DNA of 64,000 bases from Isoetes taiwanensis (GCA_021234155.1 JAJEKV010000691.1:50178-114177), one strand, 5' to 3'. Shown: positions 23,701 through 35,230, counted from the stretch's first letter. Notes: generated from the sequence alone by a model not told the origin. Made by a program: numbers and translations.

Positions 23701-25890
23701 ACCTAGGTTAGGCATGCACCTTTCAATCCAAAAAACATATTCAATAAAAAAAATATGATGTACTAACCTTAGAATAGTTGCTTGCGTGTCGATCGGGGTA
23801 GTAGCGCCGCAGACGCCCAAAAAGCTCAAGAGGAAGCGAAAAGACAAGGAGCGGAAAGCGGCCGCCGCTGTTTAAAAATTACGTGAGCCGTCGCGATGAC
23901 GACGCGGACGCCGCTACACGCCTCCACGACGTATTTTGTTATAGCGACGTTATGGACTTTATATTTTTTTTGACATCTTTTTTTAAATGTGATGCTCATT
24001 AAAGTTTGTCCCTAGGTTTATTTAGGACAGCCTCCCGAGGCCTTCCGGAGGGCCCCTCGAACGGAGGATCCAACCATTTGATAGGAAGGAAGGTACTTTA
24101 TCGCCCACGGAGACCAATCGGTCTATGGGACCCAATACAAAACGCAAAGAAGTTGATTATCGCCCGGGTTAAAAACCCCCGGCTCGGGTTTCGGAGGGAA
24201 AACCGGCAAAGAATCGGCCTGGCCGACAAACCGGGTCTCTAACATATAAAATGCGTAAACACCCAAAATATATACAAATATGCACCACACCCGTAGTGCC
24301 TAATCCGCAACCAAAGTAAAGGTGACCCGCAGGTCCAGGTGACCGAATGTACCTAATCCCTAGGGCACGACCCGACGGTGTGTTCATCGGAAATGCAAGG
24401 GCACCCGCCGTGACTAAGCGCCCGGCCCGATCCCACCGAACGCCCTGGCAACTCGAAAGTGTGAGACTCATCCCTCACTAGCACCGCTTGATGCCAGATC
24501 GATGAGCCCTGCCCGGGCAGCTCCCCAATCCACCCGCCTGCCTCGATGCAAGATGTAGGCACCGCGAATACTGAGGCAATGTGAGTCTCAAGGCTGTGGG
24601 CGGTACTGGAACGGGTGTAGAGCTGCGGGCCCCGCTAACACGGGTTGATAAAGCCTTGTAATGGGCCATTTTGACTCGTCGAGCCGGGTCCCGCAGCTTG
24701 CCAAGGAAATAAGCGCCCAGTACTCCCGCAGTCGCCACGATCGGGTTGCGCCCACCAGACGACGATCTCGTGGCTCCCTGACGCTCCATCCGCGAACCAT
24801 CGATCTCTACCCTCCAACAAAGCCTCTAAGTCAACAAGGACCCACATGAAAGTAAGCCAAAAGCGGGATGGCATCACCTATAGTAATCACTTTCTCGTAA
24901 AATAGACGATGTGTCATTTATGGCCGCTACTGGTTGCAGGTAAGAATCTGCCCGCAGTTGTAATCCGGGAGCAGGGGGACTCAAGGTTTCACCTCATGCC
25001 TGCGGCTACAAATGCCTTCGCACCGCCTCCACCCAGTTTGAAAGAGACGACCGGCCCCAAACCTCGACCTCAGACAGAAGACAAAGCTCGACTCAATGCC
25101 CGAATGTATGGGACCGATGGCCCCAATCATAGAGCTCCTCGGGCCGGTGATTGCTGTTATTACGCATGGCATGCCGCTTTCCATTTCTTTGTCACATAGC
25201 GGATAGACGCCCCGCCAGAGTGAGGGAGGGAACTCCACCCCCAGGTACCTCAGGGTATGGGTGTGACGCCCCAAAGTACATCCCCATATGTGAGTGCGGT
25301 GAGGCATGGGGTGGCGTGGAAGAGGATATGAGAACCACCCCGGGTCTTGGCAGTTGACGCTGCTATTCCAGAAATTTAACAAAATGTGTCTAGGGTATCC
25401 GGCGGAGGCGCATAGCTTAAGTGTGGGCCAAGAAGCAACATCGCCCACAAGATAGATGATTCGGGCGATGACACGGGTGCGAAGTCGATGCTATCCCCAT
25501 GCACCATTAAGCGGGGCTCTAACCGACAATGTAGAGGCCAAAAGTGTTGGCGCAGAGGGGGCAACCTGGGACCCTCGATACTACCGGTGAATGCTTGGCT
25601 CCGCTGGCCGATCCCCGCCAAAACAACTCTCATACAATTCATAGACATGGCATTACGCGACAAATGGAGCCCCTGACGTGTGATCTAGCCTGACTTTTCT
25701 CTCGGAATCAGACAAAGCCTTGCGAAGTCCACAAAGCAGCAATACAAGTCCCGGCCGATGATTCGGTACATCTTTCAATCGGTTGCCCTTGATTGTAAAG
25801 ATATGGTCAATCGTTGAGTGGCCGGGGTCTAAAGCACACGCACTTTTGTGAGGGCTCGCACATCTGCCGCCCCTCGGGAACCAGGCTCGG
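23700..25890. other. Unassigned, GC-rich from about 23,800 on
   Basis: I recognise no gene, although there are many overlapping short frames. Bases 23880-23960 are rich in cgacg words like those at 19105-19290. Bases 24085-24110 share ggaaggaaggtactttatcg with 14680-14701 inside purine tract T3. The rest resembles noncoding transposon sequence (LTR or UTR) of an unknown family. It ends at the left LTR edge of the element starting at 25891. Confidence 0.4.
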
Positions 25891-27384
25891 TGTGATGTCC
25901 CCTACTGCGTATATCGATGCCCGCACGTATACAAGCGGGGAGTTCATCCCCGCGCTTTCCTCCACAGCGTCTGGGGCCCTCCACATATCCACTGTGACCC
26001 GTCACAGAGTCCCGCGGTGGGAAGAGTGAAGGGGTCATTTTACCCCCGTCTTTCCTCGGAGCCTACCTAGCTCTGCGGAGCGTAAACATACACGTCGGTA
26101 ACATAACATCTTATATATCCACCTTTCGAAGGGTGGCACATCAACATCTGCATAGACAAAGATCAGCACAATACAAGGAAGTTCCTACCCAAGGCTGGAG
26201 ACCGCGGGGATGGGTGCGACAAGCTTGAGCCTTCGAGTTCGGGCAGCAGAATCATGACAATGGATGGGCTGGCATAAGAACATGGCATTGGGTTGTCCCT
26301 CCATCCGCCCCTCTGTGCACACTTTGCGAGTAGGTTGAAAAGTGTTGGGACCTCGCCGGGTGCATAGCCAAAGGGCTACGTCTCTTTGGGTTACATCTCC
26401 CCACAGATGGGGCGGGGGGATCACTCCCTCGAGAGAGATCTACATGCCGACTCAAGGTGACTAGAGGCCCACTGCCCTTATTCGGGCTTGAACTCACCGG
26501 AAGGTCATATCCACCACCCCACAGTGTCGAGCCCATGCCTTGCCCACACGCGGCAGCTCAAGCCATTAGACCTAGTCACAATGATCCTGGGTAGGCCTTA
26601 CACACCGGAGGGATCGTTCAAGAGTCGGGAACACGAACCTCATTCTAAGCCCGGTCTGGCCTTCACCCACAACCCGGTGGGCTCTTTGTACACAGGCTAA
26701 AACTAGTAATGCACTAAGAGGGACTAGCTAGGAGCATCATCTACTAAGCTTTAAGTCTCTACCCCCCTTCCCAATACAATGAGTCCACAGAATACATCCG
26801 TCCATCATATCAACATAAGTAAATAAGAACTAATCTAATTCATAGAGTTAGGTTCTTTAGTTAGAGTCAATCTCAGGATCTGCTTGGCTACTAAGGGTGA
26901 TTTAATAGGCTAAACCCTCCGGGTTGGCTGGAATAAGGTTTAGGCTATTCAATCGACAAATACCTGATCCTGGTTCTCCCTCTCGATCCAAAGGCCCATG
27001 TCTCTAATCTGCCCGGGATGCGGTCGGAAGGATGATCGACAATTTGGGCGACATTGGCAGATCGTGGGAGTTGGAATTGACTCCTCAGGCGCGCGAATCG
27101 GAGCTCGGAAGGTCTGTGGGCGAAAAAGGGAAAGTTAGGGTTTGGTGCCTTATGTAGGCTATCAGTTAGGTTTAGGGTTTCCATGACCCTTGGTCTACCT
27201 TTAATGGGTTAAAGGTCTAAAAGTGCGCACATTGCTAAGTGTGTGCACCATTGCAAGCTGCCCCTAGGGGCTTCCCTTTGCTTTGGTACACGTCGGCTTA
27301 CCGCCGATTGGGACATGCGGTACGCAGGAGGGTGCAATACGAAGATACGCCCTGGGACCGTATAATCGTGGCCGGAACGCCACA
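25891..27384 (-). repeat. 3' LTR of element C
   Basis: It aligns with the LTRs at 35245, 44628 and 53525. On the plus strand it opens TG..ATGTCCCCTACT and closes gccaca, giving TG...CA ends on either strand. The PPT is directly inside it (27385). No PBS lies outside it, which marks it as the 3' LTR. The exact left base is uncertain by two (25891 or 25893). Confidence 0.85.
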
Positions 27385-27396
27385 TTCTCCCCACCT
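27385..27396 (-). promoter_or_regulatory. Polypurine tract of element C
   Basis: The minus strand reads AGGTGGGGAGAA directly before the LTR start TGTGGCG. The same purine run precedes the LTR ending at 55257. By family rule it primes plus-strand DNA synthesis. Confidence 0.8.
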
Positions 27397-27663
27397 GAAA
27401 TGATGTTTGTCAAAGACGCGGGTCTCCCCACCTTGGAATCTTCCTAACACGCAATCAACCCTCGATGCATACGATATACTACTATAATACTTACACATTT
27501 ATTAAAATTACCTTAAGGTAATATTTTTAAATCATTATTACGCCATCACATTATCAAATGACTTGTCAATTCGTAACTTCTAATAAAACAAGGTACTTAT
27601 TAGTCTCCGTTATCACAATTTAACACTTTCATATACAATTATTATTTAAGGTACTCTTCATCC

Positions 27664-27698
27664 CTTGCAACGCATTCCAACAAAATTTGTGTTGCAAG
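27664..27698. repeat. 3'-region hairpin, first copy in C
   Basis: This is an imperfect inverted repeat, CTTGCAACGCA with TGTGTTGCAAG, separated by about 13 bases. The perfect form is at 27945. Confidence 0.7.
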
Positions 27699-27944
27699 TC
27701 TTCGTACCTTAAAATCCTGCATTAATTTTACAATATCTATAATTATATACTTACTATCTTAATTATTAGAATTACTCTAAGGTAATGTTTAAGACATTAC
27801 TGTACTATTTCATTATCCAATTAACTTATCACTTCATACTTAATCCACGCAAGGTAATTATTAACCTTACTTAATACAACATTTAAGTTTGTCAAAGTTT
27901 ATCATTTTCATACAAAATTTACACTTCTAAGGTACTCTTCATCC

Positions 27945-27979
27945 CTTGCAACACATTATAACAAAATTTGTGTTGCAAG
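27945..27979. repeat. 3'-region hairpin, second copy in C
   Basis: This is a perfect 11 bp inverted repeat, CTTGCAACACA and TGTGTTGCAAG, with a 13-base AT-rich loop. The same hairpin occurs at 46390-46423 and 55521-55554 in the corresponding position of the other elements, so it is maintained in the family. Confidence 0.8.
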
Positions 27980-28536
27980 TCTTCGTCTTCGACCTCCTTG
28001 CCCTCCCTGGGCTCTATTGGCCTAAGGCTATTACACTACGTTATTACCATTTTAATTATTAATAAAATTTTGGTTATATGGTGACCACCCCACCTATCTA
28101 CATGAATGCATGGCTAATCTCGGTATTAGGAAGAGGATGTTTCTTCCATCGTGGCCATGGAGACAGCCTATAATGCCTATATGGGCTCATGCCTACACCT
28201 TTAGTTGCCCGGGTGGAGGATAGGTCCTTCCCAGTATATGGGGCGTGAAGGCCAGATTCCTCCTATCAAAGCATATATATGGGGCTAGAGGTGCTTTTCC
28301 TATCAATGCATTCCTCAATGACCTCCTTTTCCGAGGTCGTCTACTTAGTGGGACCAGTAGACTTTGCAAAGCAAAGACCGCGGTCATGCCTACATTGACA
28401 TTACACCACGTCCTAGAGATCACCGTAATGATCTCATCATCGGTAAATACGCATGCAACCCATACACGGTGATAGGTTGCATCGAGATTAATCTTAACTA
28501 CACATGAAACTAATCTAAACACAAATCGACATGCCC

Positions 28537-28560
28537 GGAGCCGATTTTTTTTTCGGCTCC
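28537..28560. repeat. GGAGCCGA/TCGGCTCC hairpin with T8 loop
   Basis: This is a perfect 8 bp stem (28537-28544 with 28553-28560) around eight T bases. It sits exactly where C stops matching the other elements, whose sequence continues into their chromodomain C-terminus. It probably marks the junction of a rearrangement. Confidence 0.75.
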
Positions 28561-30060
28561 TCCTTTAATGCATGTGATTAACATAATTACCCTAAGGTAA
28601 TATTTATGAATTAACATTATCATAGTACTGGGATACATTACTTCCGATAGTACGATTATATTTACTCTAATCTTTACAATATTTAACGACTTTAGATTAG
28701 CGATTATTTAAACAATAACCCCGATTTTTTGACCTATTGTTACATAGAGAAGGTTTTAATTATCATACACAAGAATTAGATGTGCTTCTTATTCTCTTCC
28801 TTGGGTCTGCATTACCCTTGGAAGTATATCCCTAAGATGCACTTAAGTGTATCTGAATTCTATTTTCTATCTATATTTATAAGGACCCCAGGGTCATATA
28901 GCTATCCTTGGAAGGAATTGCATTCTTGCTTAAGGATTAATTAACATGCTACCTCACATTATCGTTGTTATTTAACTTATTTCCGTATGATACATATCGC
29001 ATGATTAAATTCTATGCAATTATTAGGGTCTATATTTAACTTATCTATAAGACACATTAAAGCTTATAATGCATGCATGCCTACCTAAGGCTAGAATGCA
29101 TCCACCCGTTGAGCCGGCTTGAGTAATTTGGAGATGACTTGGTCGATTCGCGTTGCTCCCATAGTTTTGCTCCACTTCATTGGTGTAGATAGCTACCGTC
29201 CCGGTCCTCGCACGTTGAAGGCCTCCCGAGCCTAAGGTATCTATCTATTTTACGCTTCTATTGGCCGGCCATTGCGAGTGAACTCTATTCTACGGGTCGG
29301 TCAATTGATGCAAGTACGTTCAATCATAAGATTGAGCCCTCCCACTTTCTTCGAAAAGAAAATGGTCTCCAACCCCTTCAATGACGTTGTACACAACGCC
29401 ATATCTATTCTCTCCCTTAAGAGGTTATACGCTTCTTACTTAGCGCATTAATTTACTAGCCTTAGCTACATATATAACCATCTAAGATGGATGCACATAT
29501 TATGTTATCATTTATTTCAATATAGTTATGGGTTACCTACTTAGTTAGAACGATTCTATCCCACAAGGTTTTGTCATGACGACAATTCCTTTTGTCAAAA
29601 AAAGACTATTTGATTACTATAATTCTTATTTTAGATGTACCTTACATGTACTATTCTTTTATATTCTAGAGATTCCCCCTTTCTTAGTTATTTAAACTCT
29701 TGAAATATTCCTACCAATCGAATTGATGCCATCGTAACAAGTTGGCCGGACTTGTTAGATTACTTCTTTTCTTTCGGTTGGATTATTCTTTGGAGGTACT
29801 AGATTTATACATGGTCAACAATTATCCTAGTAATGATTCCTTCTTAGCGAGGAGATCAATCTCACCAAGTGGTTTCAATACATTGGATGTCTGTTAACAA
29901 TCGTGTATAATTATAGTTACTCCTATGCATTTCCTTCCCAATCCTTGATGCTTAGCTCAATATTGGGGCGATCCTTTCAGCGAGAATATCTGGAAATGCC
30001 TTCTAATCCCAATATGGATGTTACCATCCATACATTTAACCTACTAGGCCCCATGGCCTT
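28561..30060. other. AT-rich internal region of C without a recognisable gene
   Basis: Mostly AT-rich sequence with stops in all frames. Near 29110-29170 the words ttggagatgac and ttgctcc resemble the end of the chromodomain region at 46980-47040, suggesting a remnant of a pol 3' end. Bases 29180-29450 give one short minus-strand frame of no known family. Confidence 0.4.
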
Positions 30061-31950
30061 AGATCCTTGAGCTTGCTAAAAGCTCATCCACTCGTTGCCT
30101 ACTTGAAGTAGCAAGGTAACGTTCTTCCGAGTCGCTCGATACTTCAGTCTCCTTGACGGTGGCTCCTCCTTGCTGTAGAGGTTGACTTTGTTCGTTAGAA
30201 GCCTCTCATTGCTGGTGGCTTTGATGGCGTAGTTGATCACTTGAAATCTTTCATGCCGCTTTTCAAAAGCCTGAAGGTGGTGCCGTTGAAAAAGATCTTT
30301 CATCTTGAACTCTTTGTCTTGGCAGCTAAAGGACGACTTTGTATCCGATATTGTTTCTTCGACTCCATCGATGTCTCATACGTCGAGTCCTGTTGTCGTT
30401 ATATCGTGTTGCTCAAGAGTGTTGAGGATGTTGATTGCTTCCCCACCCGCAAATTGCCCGACATCTCTTCCTTTGATCCGTTACATTTTATGGAGGGAAG
30501 GAATAACAGGGGAACTATACATGCAAAACATATAGCTTATATGATTACAATTACTACTAGAGCTATTAGGTCCCCTTGCGCCTCCCTTCGAGGTTGCACA
30601 CCTACTCCTTGGCGATGTCACGGTGTTCCTCCCGTGCAATGGTGTTGACGATCTATATTCTCCTATTTGTACGTTGGCTCGTACTCCGGGGTAACTTGTT
30701 GATATACTTGGGCCCTCCGACGCTTGTCGGTTATGGCACAACACGCTTTGCATCGTGATTCTAACTAAAGGTCTTTGCCGGTCGTTGATGCCTAGACATT
30801 GGTCATACGCTTCACGACTGTTCTCGGTGATAATTGTTCCTCCTTCATGATACTTGAAGCTATTTGAAGGCGTCTCTTGAGGTCAGGCGATTCCTTGGGC
30901 TATACTCCTGGAGTTGTTCTCTTCGTAGTTGTTCTTTGAATCGTCCATCCTTGGGTTCACCAAGTTGCATGCAAGTCCCGATGCAAGTCATCGGTTTCGC
31001 CTCGCTTTCCTTAGTTATTGCTTCTCCATCGAGCTTCCAAACTTCCTTGTTTGATCCCTCGATCACATGGCTTGGGGCGTTTGTCCCACGTTCCACGGCT
31101 ATCTTTGTCTTCTTGTCTTGAGGTACCTTCCGGTGGCTTTGATTGTGCTCGTCGGTTTTGATCCTCCTGATTTGCCTCTAGGGGATTTCGTGGGAAGAAG
31201 TCGGTTGCTAGCACTTCTCCAGCTTTCAGTTTCGACCTTTGTCCCCTCGCATGTCGGTCTCTCGTCGTCGGGTAAGGCATGGTGGCTCTCCTCCCCTGGC
31301 CGGCTATGTTGTCGGGATGATGGATCCTTATATCTGCGGCTTGACCCTTGAGTTGAAGAAGTACCTGCCTTAGATATGCTCTTGTCGTTGAATAGCCCGG
31401 CTATTATCTTGAACTCTCTTTTTAGAAGGTGCTTGAGTTCTTTATCCTTTCGTTAAAGGTGTAGAATGCTTCTACCTTGGGCGTTTGAATGCCCGGAGAT
31501 ATGATCGGCTTCTTCTCTTCTAATTCGGTAGGGATTACTTTGTGAAGTCATCACCCAGTTGTTGAAGGCATATCTCCTCGCCGCGGTGCCTTTCGTAAGT
31601 GCATCTCCATCTAATCCACGTGTCATGCGCGATCCCCTATACCACAAGGTGGAATTATTGTCATCGAGATGTTGCCTTCTTAGTTGGTTCGTTGTTGTGG
31701 GCGTTCCTCCTATTGTTGAGGCCACTTTCGTGTCATAAGTTAAGTCCAAGTGTTGTTCTTTGTCACAAGAGGTAGTGTTGCGCCCCGACGATGTCCCGTG
31801 CAGCGATGATCTTGGACATGACCGATGTTGTCTTTTGTTCGACATTGGGTGGACGAGGTCTTCTACTTGAGGGCACTTAGGAAGTGTTTGGAGTCGGAGG
31901 TTTTGGCCTCCGGCCGTTTCTCCCTCATTGACTTGCTCTTCCATTTTGAT
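30061..31950 (-). pseudogene. Degenerate coding region of element C, unknown family
   Basis: The minus strand carries several open pieces that replace each other across frames: 31453-31944 (163 codons from ATG), 31011-31280, 30860-31096, 30481-30753 and 30076-30303. They are rich in Arg, Lys, Ser, Thr and Gln, as Gag and nucleocapsid-linker regions often are. I find no zinc knuckle, protease, YxDD or DDE motif. By position (between the leader and the 3' block of an LTR element) it is probably a decayed Gag or an unrelated captured sequence. I cannot choose between these. Confidence 0.35.
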
Positions 31951-32579
31951 CTTGGGCTATAGTTGTGCTTCCTTGCTTCCTCTTTTGGTAGTCTAAGTGA
32001 AGGAGCTTCCCGATCTAAAAGCGCTAAATCAAGTGAAACATGACTTTAAACTCATGTTTCTCCACTATATTGTGAGCACCCGAGATATACAATAGACATA
32101 TACGCATTTACATTGGGATTTTAATTCATCCACTTTTTCAAAACAACTACTAAGATCTACTTAATTGTTTATACTCCTTTAGGGTTTCCCTCCTCCCATC
32201 GTTTGACCCTTTGGTTTTGCTGCATCTTCTTCTTCGCTGGTTGACTCCGGGGTTCCTTTTTGAGATGCTGCTACTATTGTTGAGCTTCATAATACGTCCG
32301 AGGCTCGTCCGCCAATTGCGAAGAGTGTTGGTCGATGTGATCCTTGAGAAAGATGCTCCTCCTTAAATGTATATTCGTCATGAGGAATGCGGTGGTAGCT
32401 CAAGCGTCCCTACATGCGATTTGTGTCGTTGCAAGGTTGCGATGTCGCGATCTTGGATTGATGGCTTGAGTAGGATCACCTTGTTGTTGCGGTCGGGCAT
32501 TCTTGAATGTCTTGAGAAGATCGTGGCCGGTATTGGGGCGGCGGTATTGTCATTCCTCAGCGGGGTTGAATTTACGAGT

Positions 32580-32870
32580 CGTTGCTTGGGCTTTGCTTGA
32601 TTAGGAGGTGCCTCTCACATTGCTCGGAAGTGTGGTCATCTCTCTTGCCCCTATCATGGCTCCTTCTAGTCGCCTTTGCGTGATTTGTACCTGCTGGCTA
32701 AGTCGTCTCCTCCGTCTTTTGGATCCTATCCATTCGAGTCTCGCACTCCTTATCTGTCTGTACATCGGCTGGGACCTTGATGTCTTCAAGAAGTTGTGCC
32801 TCTAGTTCTTCTGTGGCTCTGGCCCTGTACTTCGAAAGCAATGCTCGTATATCCTAGAGTCTAAGGGTCT
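32580..32870 (-). pseudogene. Gag-like coiled-coil fragment of element C
   Basis: The minus strand gives a charged helical stretch containing KYRARATEELEAQLLEDI, DKECETRMDRIQKTEET and, after a frame change at a CAG site, QVQITQRRLEGAMIGAREM. Heptad-like spacing of Leu/Ile and many Glu/Lys/Gln suggest a coiled coil, as in the N-terminal part of many gypsy Gag proteins. The family is not proven by any signature motif. Confidence 0.35.
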
Positions 32871-33567
32871 ACTTGAAGGGCTCTCCTACAACATTTTGGG
32901 CTCTATATGCAAACAAGATGGCTTGAGCAGCATTACTGAAGACATATCTATAATCTCCAAGTCTATGGACATTAGGACGTGTGGTATGGCATGACATGAG
33001 GGTTGTTTTGCAAAACCCCCATGATGTTTGAGGCATACTCTAAGGTCCTAGCAAAGTTGGTTTAGGGGAGTCAATCTCTACACATGAGGTGACTTGGGGC
33101 ACTCTAGACTTCTAGCTCCTTTCTAGGTATCCCGGCAATAGGGGGTCAATGTGGCGGCTATATAAGTCAAACTCTATTAGGAGGACAGAATTAGGTTAAA
33201 GGTTTATGCTTTGGCATGACCCGAGGTGATGTACCAACAGTTGGACTTGGGTTGGTATGCTGAGGTCTAGATGACTATAACAAAGGGGTGTTCTTGGGCA
33301 CTTGTATCTAGGAGTAAGGCATCAGCTTCGAGCTGAGAGCAATACTTGCGAGCTACTAATGGGGTATGCTTCTATTTACAAACAAACCACAGTTTGGAAA
33401 AACAATTCAAGGGTTTGAGCAATTTCGGTCATTTTGAGCTGGGGTTTGACATTTCTAGCCTAATTTGAGGTCATAAATGGATTCTAGGCTGTCTAATGGT
33501 CCTATTGCAACAATTTTCAGGCGATTTGGAGCTCTGTAGCTCAAGTTATGGAAGTTCAAAGTTTGGA

Positions 33568-33636
33568 GGTCTCACGGGTTTGCGCCACTGCTCAAAAACT
33601 AAAGTTTAGTTCTTTGACCGGTATGAGCTGTGAGAC
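33568..33636. repeat. Leader palindrome, copy a
   Basis: Outer arms GGTCTCAC and GTGAGAC enclose an inner inverted repeat, CAAAAACTAAA and GTTTAGTTCTTTG, linked by TGCGCC and CCGGTATGAGC. The length is 69 bases. Confidence 0.8.
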
Positions 33637-33771
33637 ATTGGCTGTAAATTGGGTTAAACTTTTCCAATTTGGATGATCTAAGGGTAGTGTCCTCGAGTTA
33701 GGCAGAATGGACCCCTTACTTGGTCAATTTGGAGGTGTTTTGGTCTAGTTTGGACATGGTCTAGGTATGAA

Positions 33772-33842
33772 GGTCTCACAGGTTGCGCCTCGTTCAAAAA
33801 CTAAACTTTAGTTTCTTGGACAGTATGAGCTAATAGTGAGAC
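33772..33842. repeat. Leader palindrome, copy b
   Basis: It has the same architecture as copy a: outer arms GGTCTCAC (33772) and GTGAGAC (33836-33842), inner TCAAAAACTAAA and TTTAGTTTCTTGG. The length is 71 bases. Confidence 0.8.
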
Positions 33843-34015
33843 ATCACACTTTTGGTGCGAGAATATCTATTTTACTAAAATAACAACTACTACTTGCTAA
33901 CTTCGTCCTAATTAAGCAAGATCGACACATAAACTACTCACAATTATCATGTATTAACAAAATTATTGATTATTTACAACATATCTAGGGGATCTCCCTT
34001 AATTAAATTAGCTAA

Positions 34016-34234
34016 TTACATGTCTTCCCTCATGAGGGTTACTCGGCCGCATGAGCAGTCACGGTTTGTTGAATCTTCAAAATGTTGGACCGGCTCACGC
34101 TCGCTTCTTGAGCCTTGGCCTCCCTCTCTCGTTACGCCCTCTCCTCTTCTTGTCTCTCCTTCGGCCTCCTTGGCCTCTGTTTTATTTTCTCCTTGTAGAG
34201 AAAGTCGAGGCGGATGCATTTTAGTGCGCATCAT
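34016..34234 (-). CDS. Possible Gag start of element C (short ORF)
   Basis: This is a 72-codon frame starting with ATG about 1.0 kb downstream of the 5' LTR. Its N-terminus, MMRTKMHPPRL, resembles the MARTKQ start found in the same position of the element at 52852. The rest is Glu/Gly/Arg-rich. The frame ends early, so if this is Gag it is truncated or frameshifted. There is no structural motif, so the assignment rests on position and the shared start. Confidence 0.35.
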   Translation of the reverse strand: MMRTKMHPPRLSLQGENKTEAKEAEGETRRGEGVTREGGQGSRSEREPVQHFEDSTNRDCSCGRVTLMREDM

Positions 34235-34380
34235 GTCGTCCAGTCCTGGTGTCTATCAAGATCTTTGTCTCTATCTAGCTTAAGGGTCTTGGTTCTAAGT
34301 CTAAGGCTTAGCCATTAATATTATCTAACATTATTAAAGCTTAAATCTAATTAAGAATTATAATTCAAACACAAACGATG

Positions 34381-34450
34381 CCCGCCCTCAGTGGTTGGCA
34401 CGGGGGGGTTTGGGGGGGTTCAACCCTGTGGGTGGGAGGTTTAATTCTCG
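34381..34450 (+). other. tRNA-like A-box/B-box pair (possible SINE head)
   Basis: Bases 34386-34400 (cctcagtggttggca) resemble a Pol III A box. Bases 34437-34448 (aggtttaattct) resemble a B box, about 40-50 bases downstream as in tRNA genes, with ggggttcaaccc between them. No clean cloverleaf forms, so this is at best a tRNA-derived fragment. Confidence 0.25.
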
Positions 34451-34464
34451 CTACCGCGAGAATT
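34443..34464. repeat. Perfect 9 bp hairpin
   Basis: AATTCTCGC (34443-34451) pairs with GCGAGAATT (34456-34464) around the loop TACC. It overlaps the end of the tRNA-like stretch. No copy was noticed elsewhere. Confidence 0.8.
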
Positions 34465-34547
34465 CTTTTAAGATGAGGTTCAAATAGATTGAAAAACTAG
34501 ACTAATCTAGCTAATTCCTAGGCTAGAATTCGAATTACCAAGTTACT

Positions 34548-35060
34548 TTTTTTTAATTTTATGACCTAAAGATGTTTTGCATCAATGTCTCACGGCTTGC
34601 GCCTCGTGCAAGAACTGAAGTTTAGTTCTTCAACGGTAGCGAAATTGTGAGACCGATTTTTTTTTAATTTTATGACCTAAAGATGCAGCCAGCCTCGTGC
34701 AAGAACCGAAGTTAAGTTCTTCAACGGTATGACCGGAGACCATTACTTTTTGAGGCGCAAGAACAAGAAGTTTAGTTCTTCAACCAATTTCGTTTAGCGA
34801 GACCGCCATTTTTTTAATTTTATGACCTAAAGATGTTTTATCAATCAAAAAACGGCTTAGCCTCGTGCAAGAACTGAAGTTTAGTTCTTCAACCAGTTGA
34901 AATGGAGACCGTGTAAAGGTTTAGTTCTTCAAAGCGGAAGCGGCGCCAGCCGTAAGCGAAATGAGACCGAGTAAAGGTTTAGTTCTTTTAGCGAAGTCTT
35001 ATTAATGTTGGAGACCAGGTAAGGTTTAGTTCTTCAACCAGCGCGAAATGTGGGAGACCA
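34548..35060. repeat. Tandem array of leader palindromes
   Basis: A spacer of T-run plus aattttatgacctaaagatg occurs at about 34549, 34658 and 34808. Each is followed by a palindrome with GCCTCGTGCAAGAACTGAAG and TTTAGTTCTTCAAC arms closing in GAGACC. The first full copy is 34587-34653 (GTCTCAC...GTGAGAC). Later copies lose the left arm, and further partial copies continue to 35060. The array lies between the PBS and the putative Gag start, so it would be in the transcript leader. Confidence 0.75.
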
Positions 35061-35230
35061 CCTTACACGGCTCATGAAAATCTTATTAAGTTCCATTCGC
35101 TTAATTGTTACTAGCTTAGCATAAACTACAAAATGAGAAAAAATTTCCCACTTTTCGAGGTTTGAGGATCCTATCAAGTTAGTACCCACATGGGAGCATG
35201 GCTGCTTTGCTCTTGGTCTCCAAGAACATT

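Larger units (their letters stand above)
27385..28536 (-). other. 3' noncoding block of element C, shared with the other elements
   Basis: It aligns with 46124-46960 and 55258-56090, with the AT-rich part next to the PPT duplicated here (about 27500-27720 and 27770-27980). Bases 28060-28480 are the best conserved part (tggtgaccaccccacctatc, ggggctagaggtgcttttcc). Frames on both strands are broken in at least one copy, so I read this as 3' UTR-like sequence rather than a gene. The homology to the other elements stops at 28536. Confidence 0.65.
32871..33965. other. Internal region of C holding two palindromic repeats
   Basis: No gene is seen. The stretch contains the palindromes listed at 33568 and 33772, in a loose duplication of about 205 bases. 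Confidence 0.5.

Noticed and set aside
28245-28522. Conserved frames on both strands in the 3' noncoding block
   Set aside because: The nucleotide block is conserved in three elements, but each frame is broken in at least one copy, so the conservation is not clearly at protein level.
33568-35060. A CRISPR-like array
   Set aside because: The repeats are long palindromes with repeated, not unique, spacers and lie in a plant-type retroelement leader.
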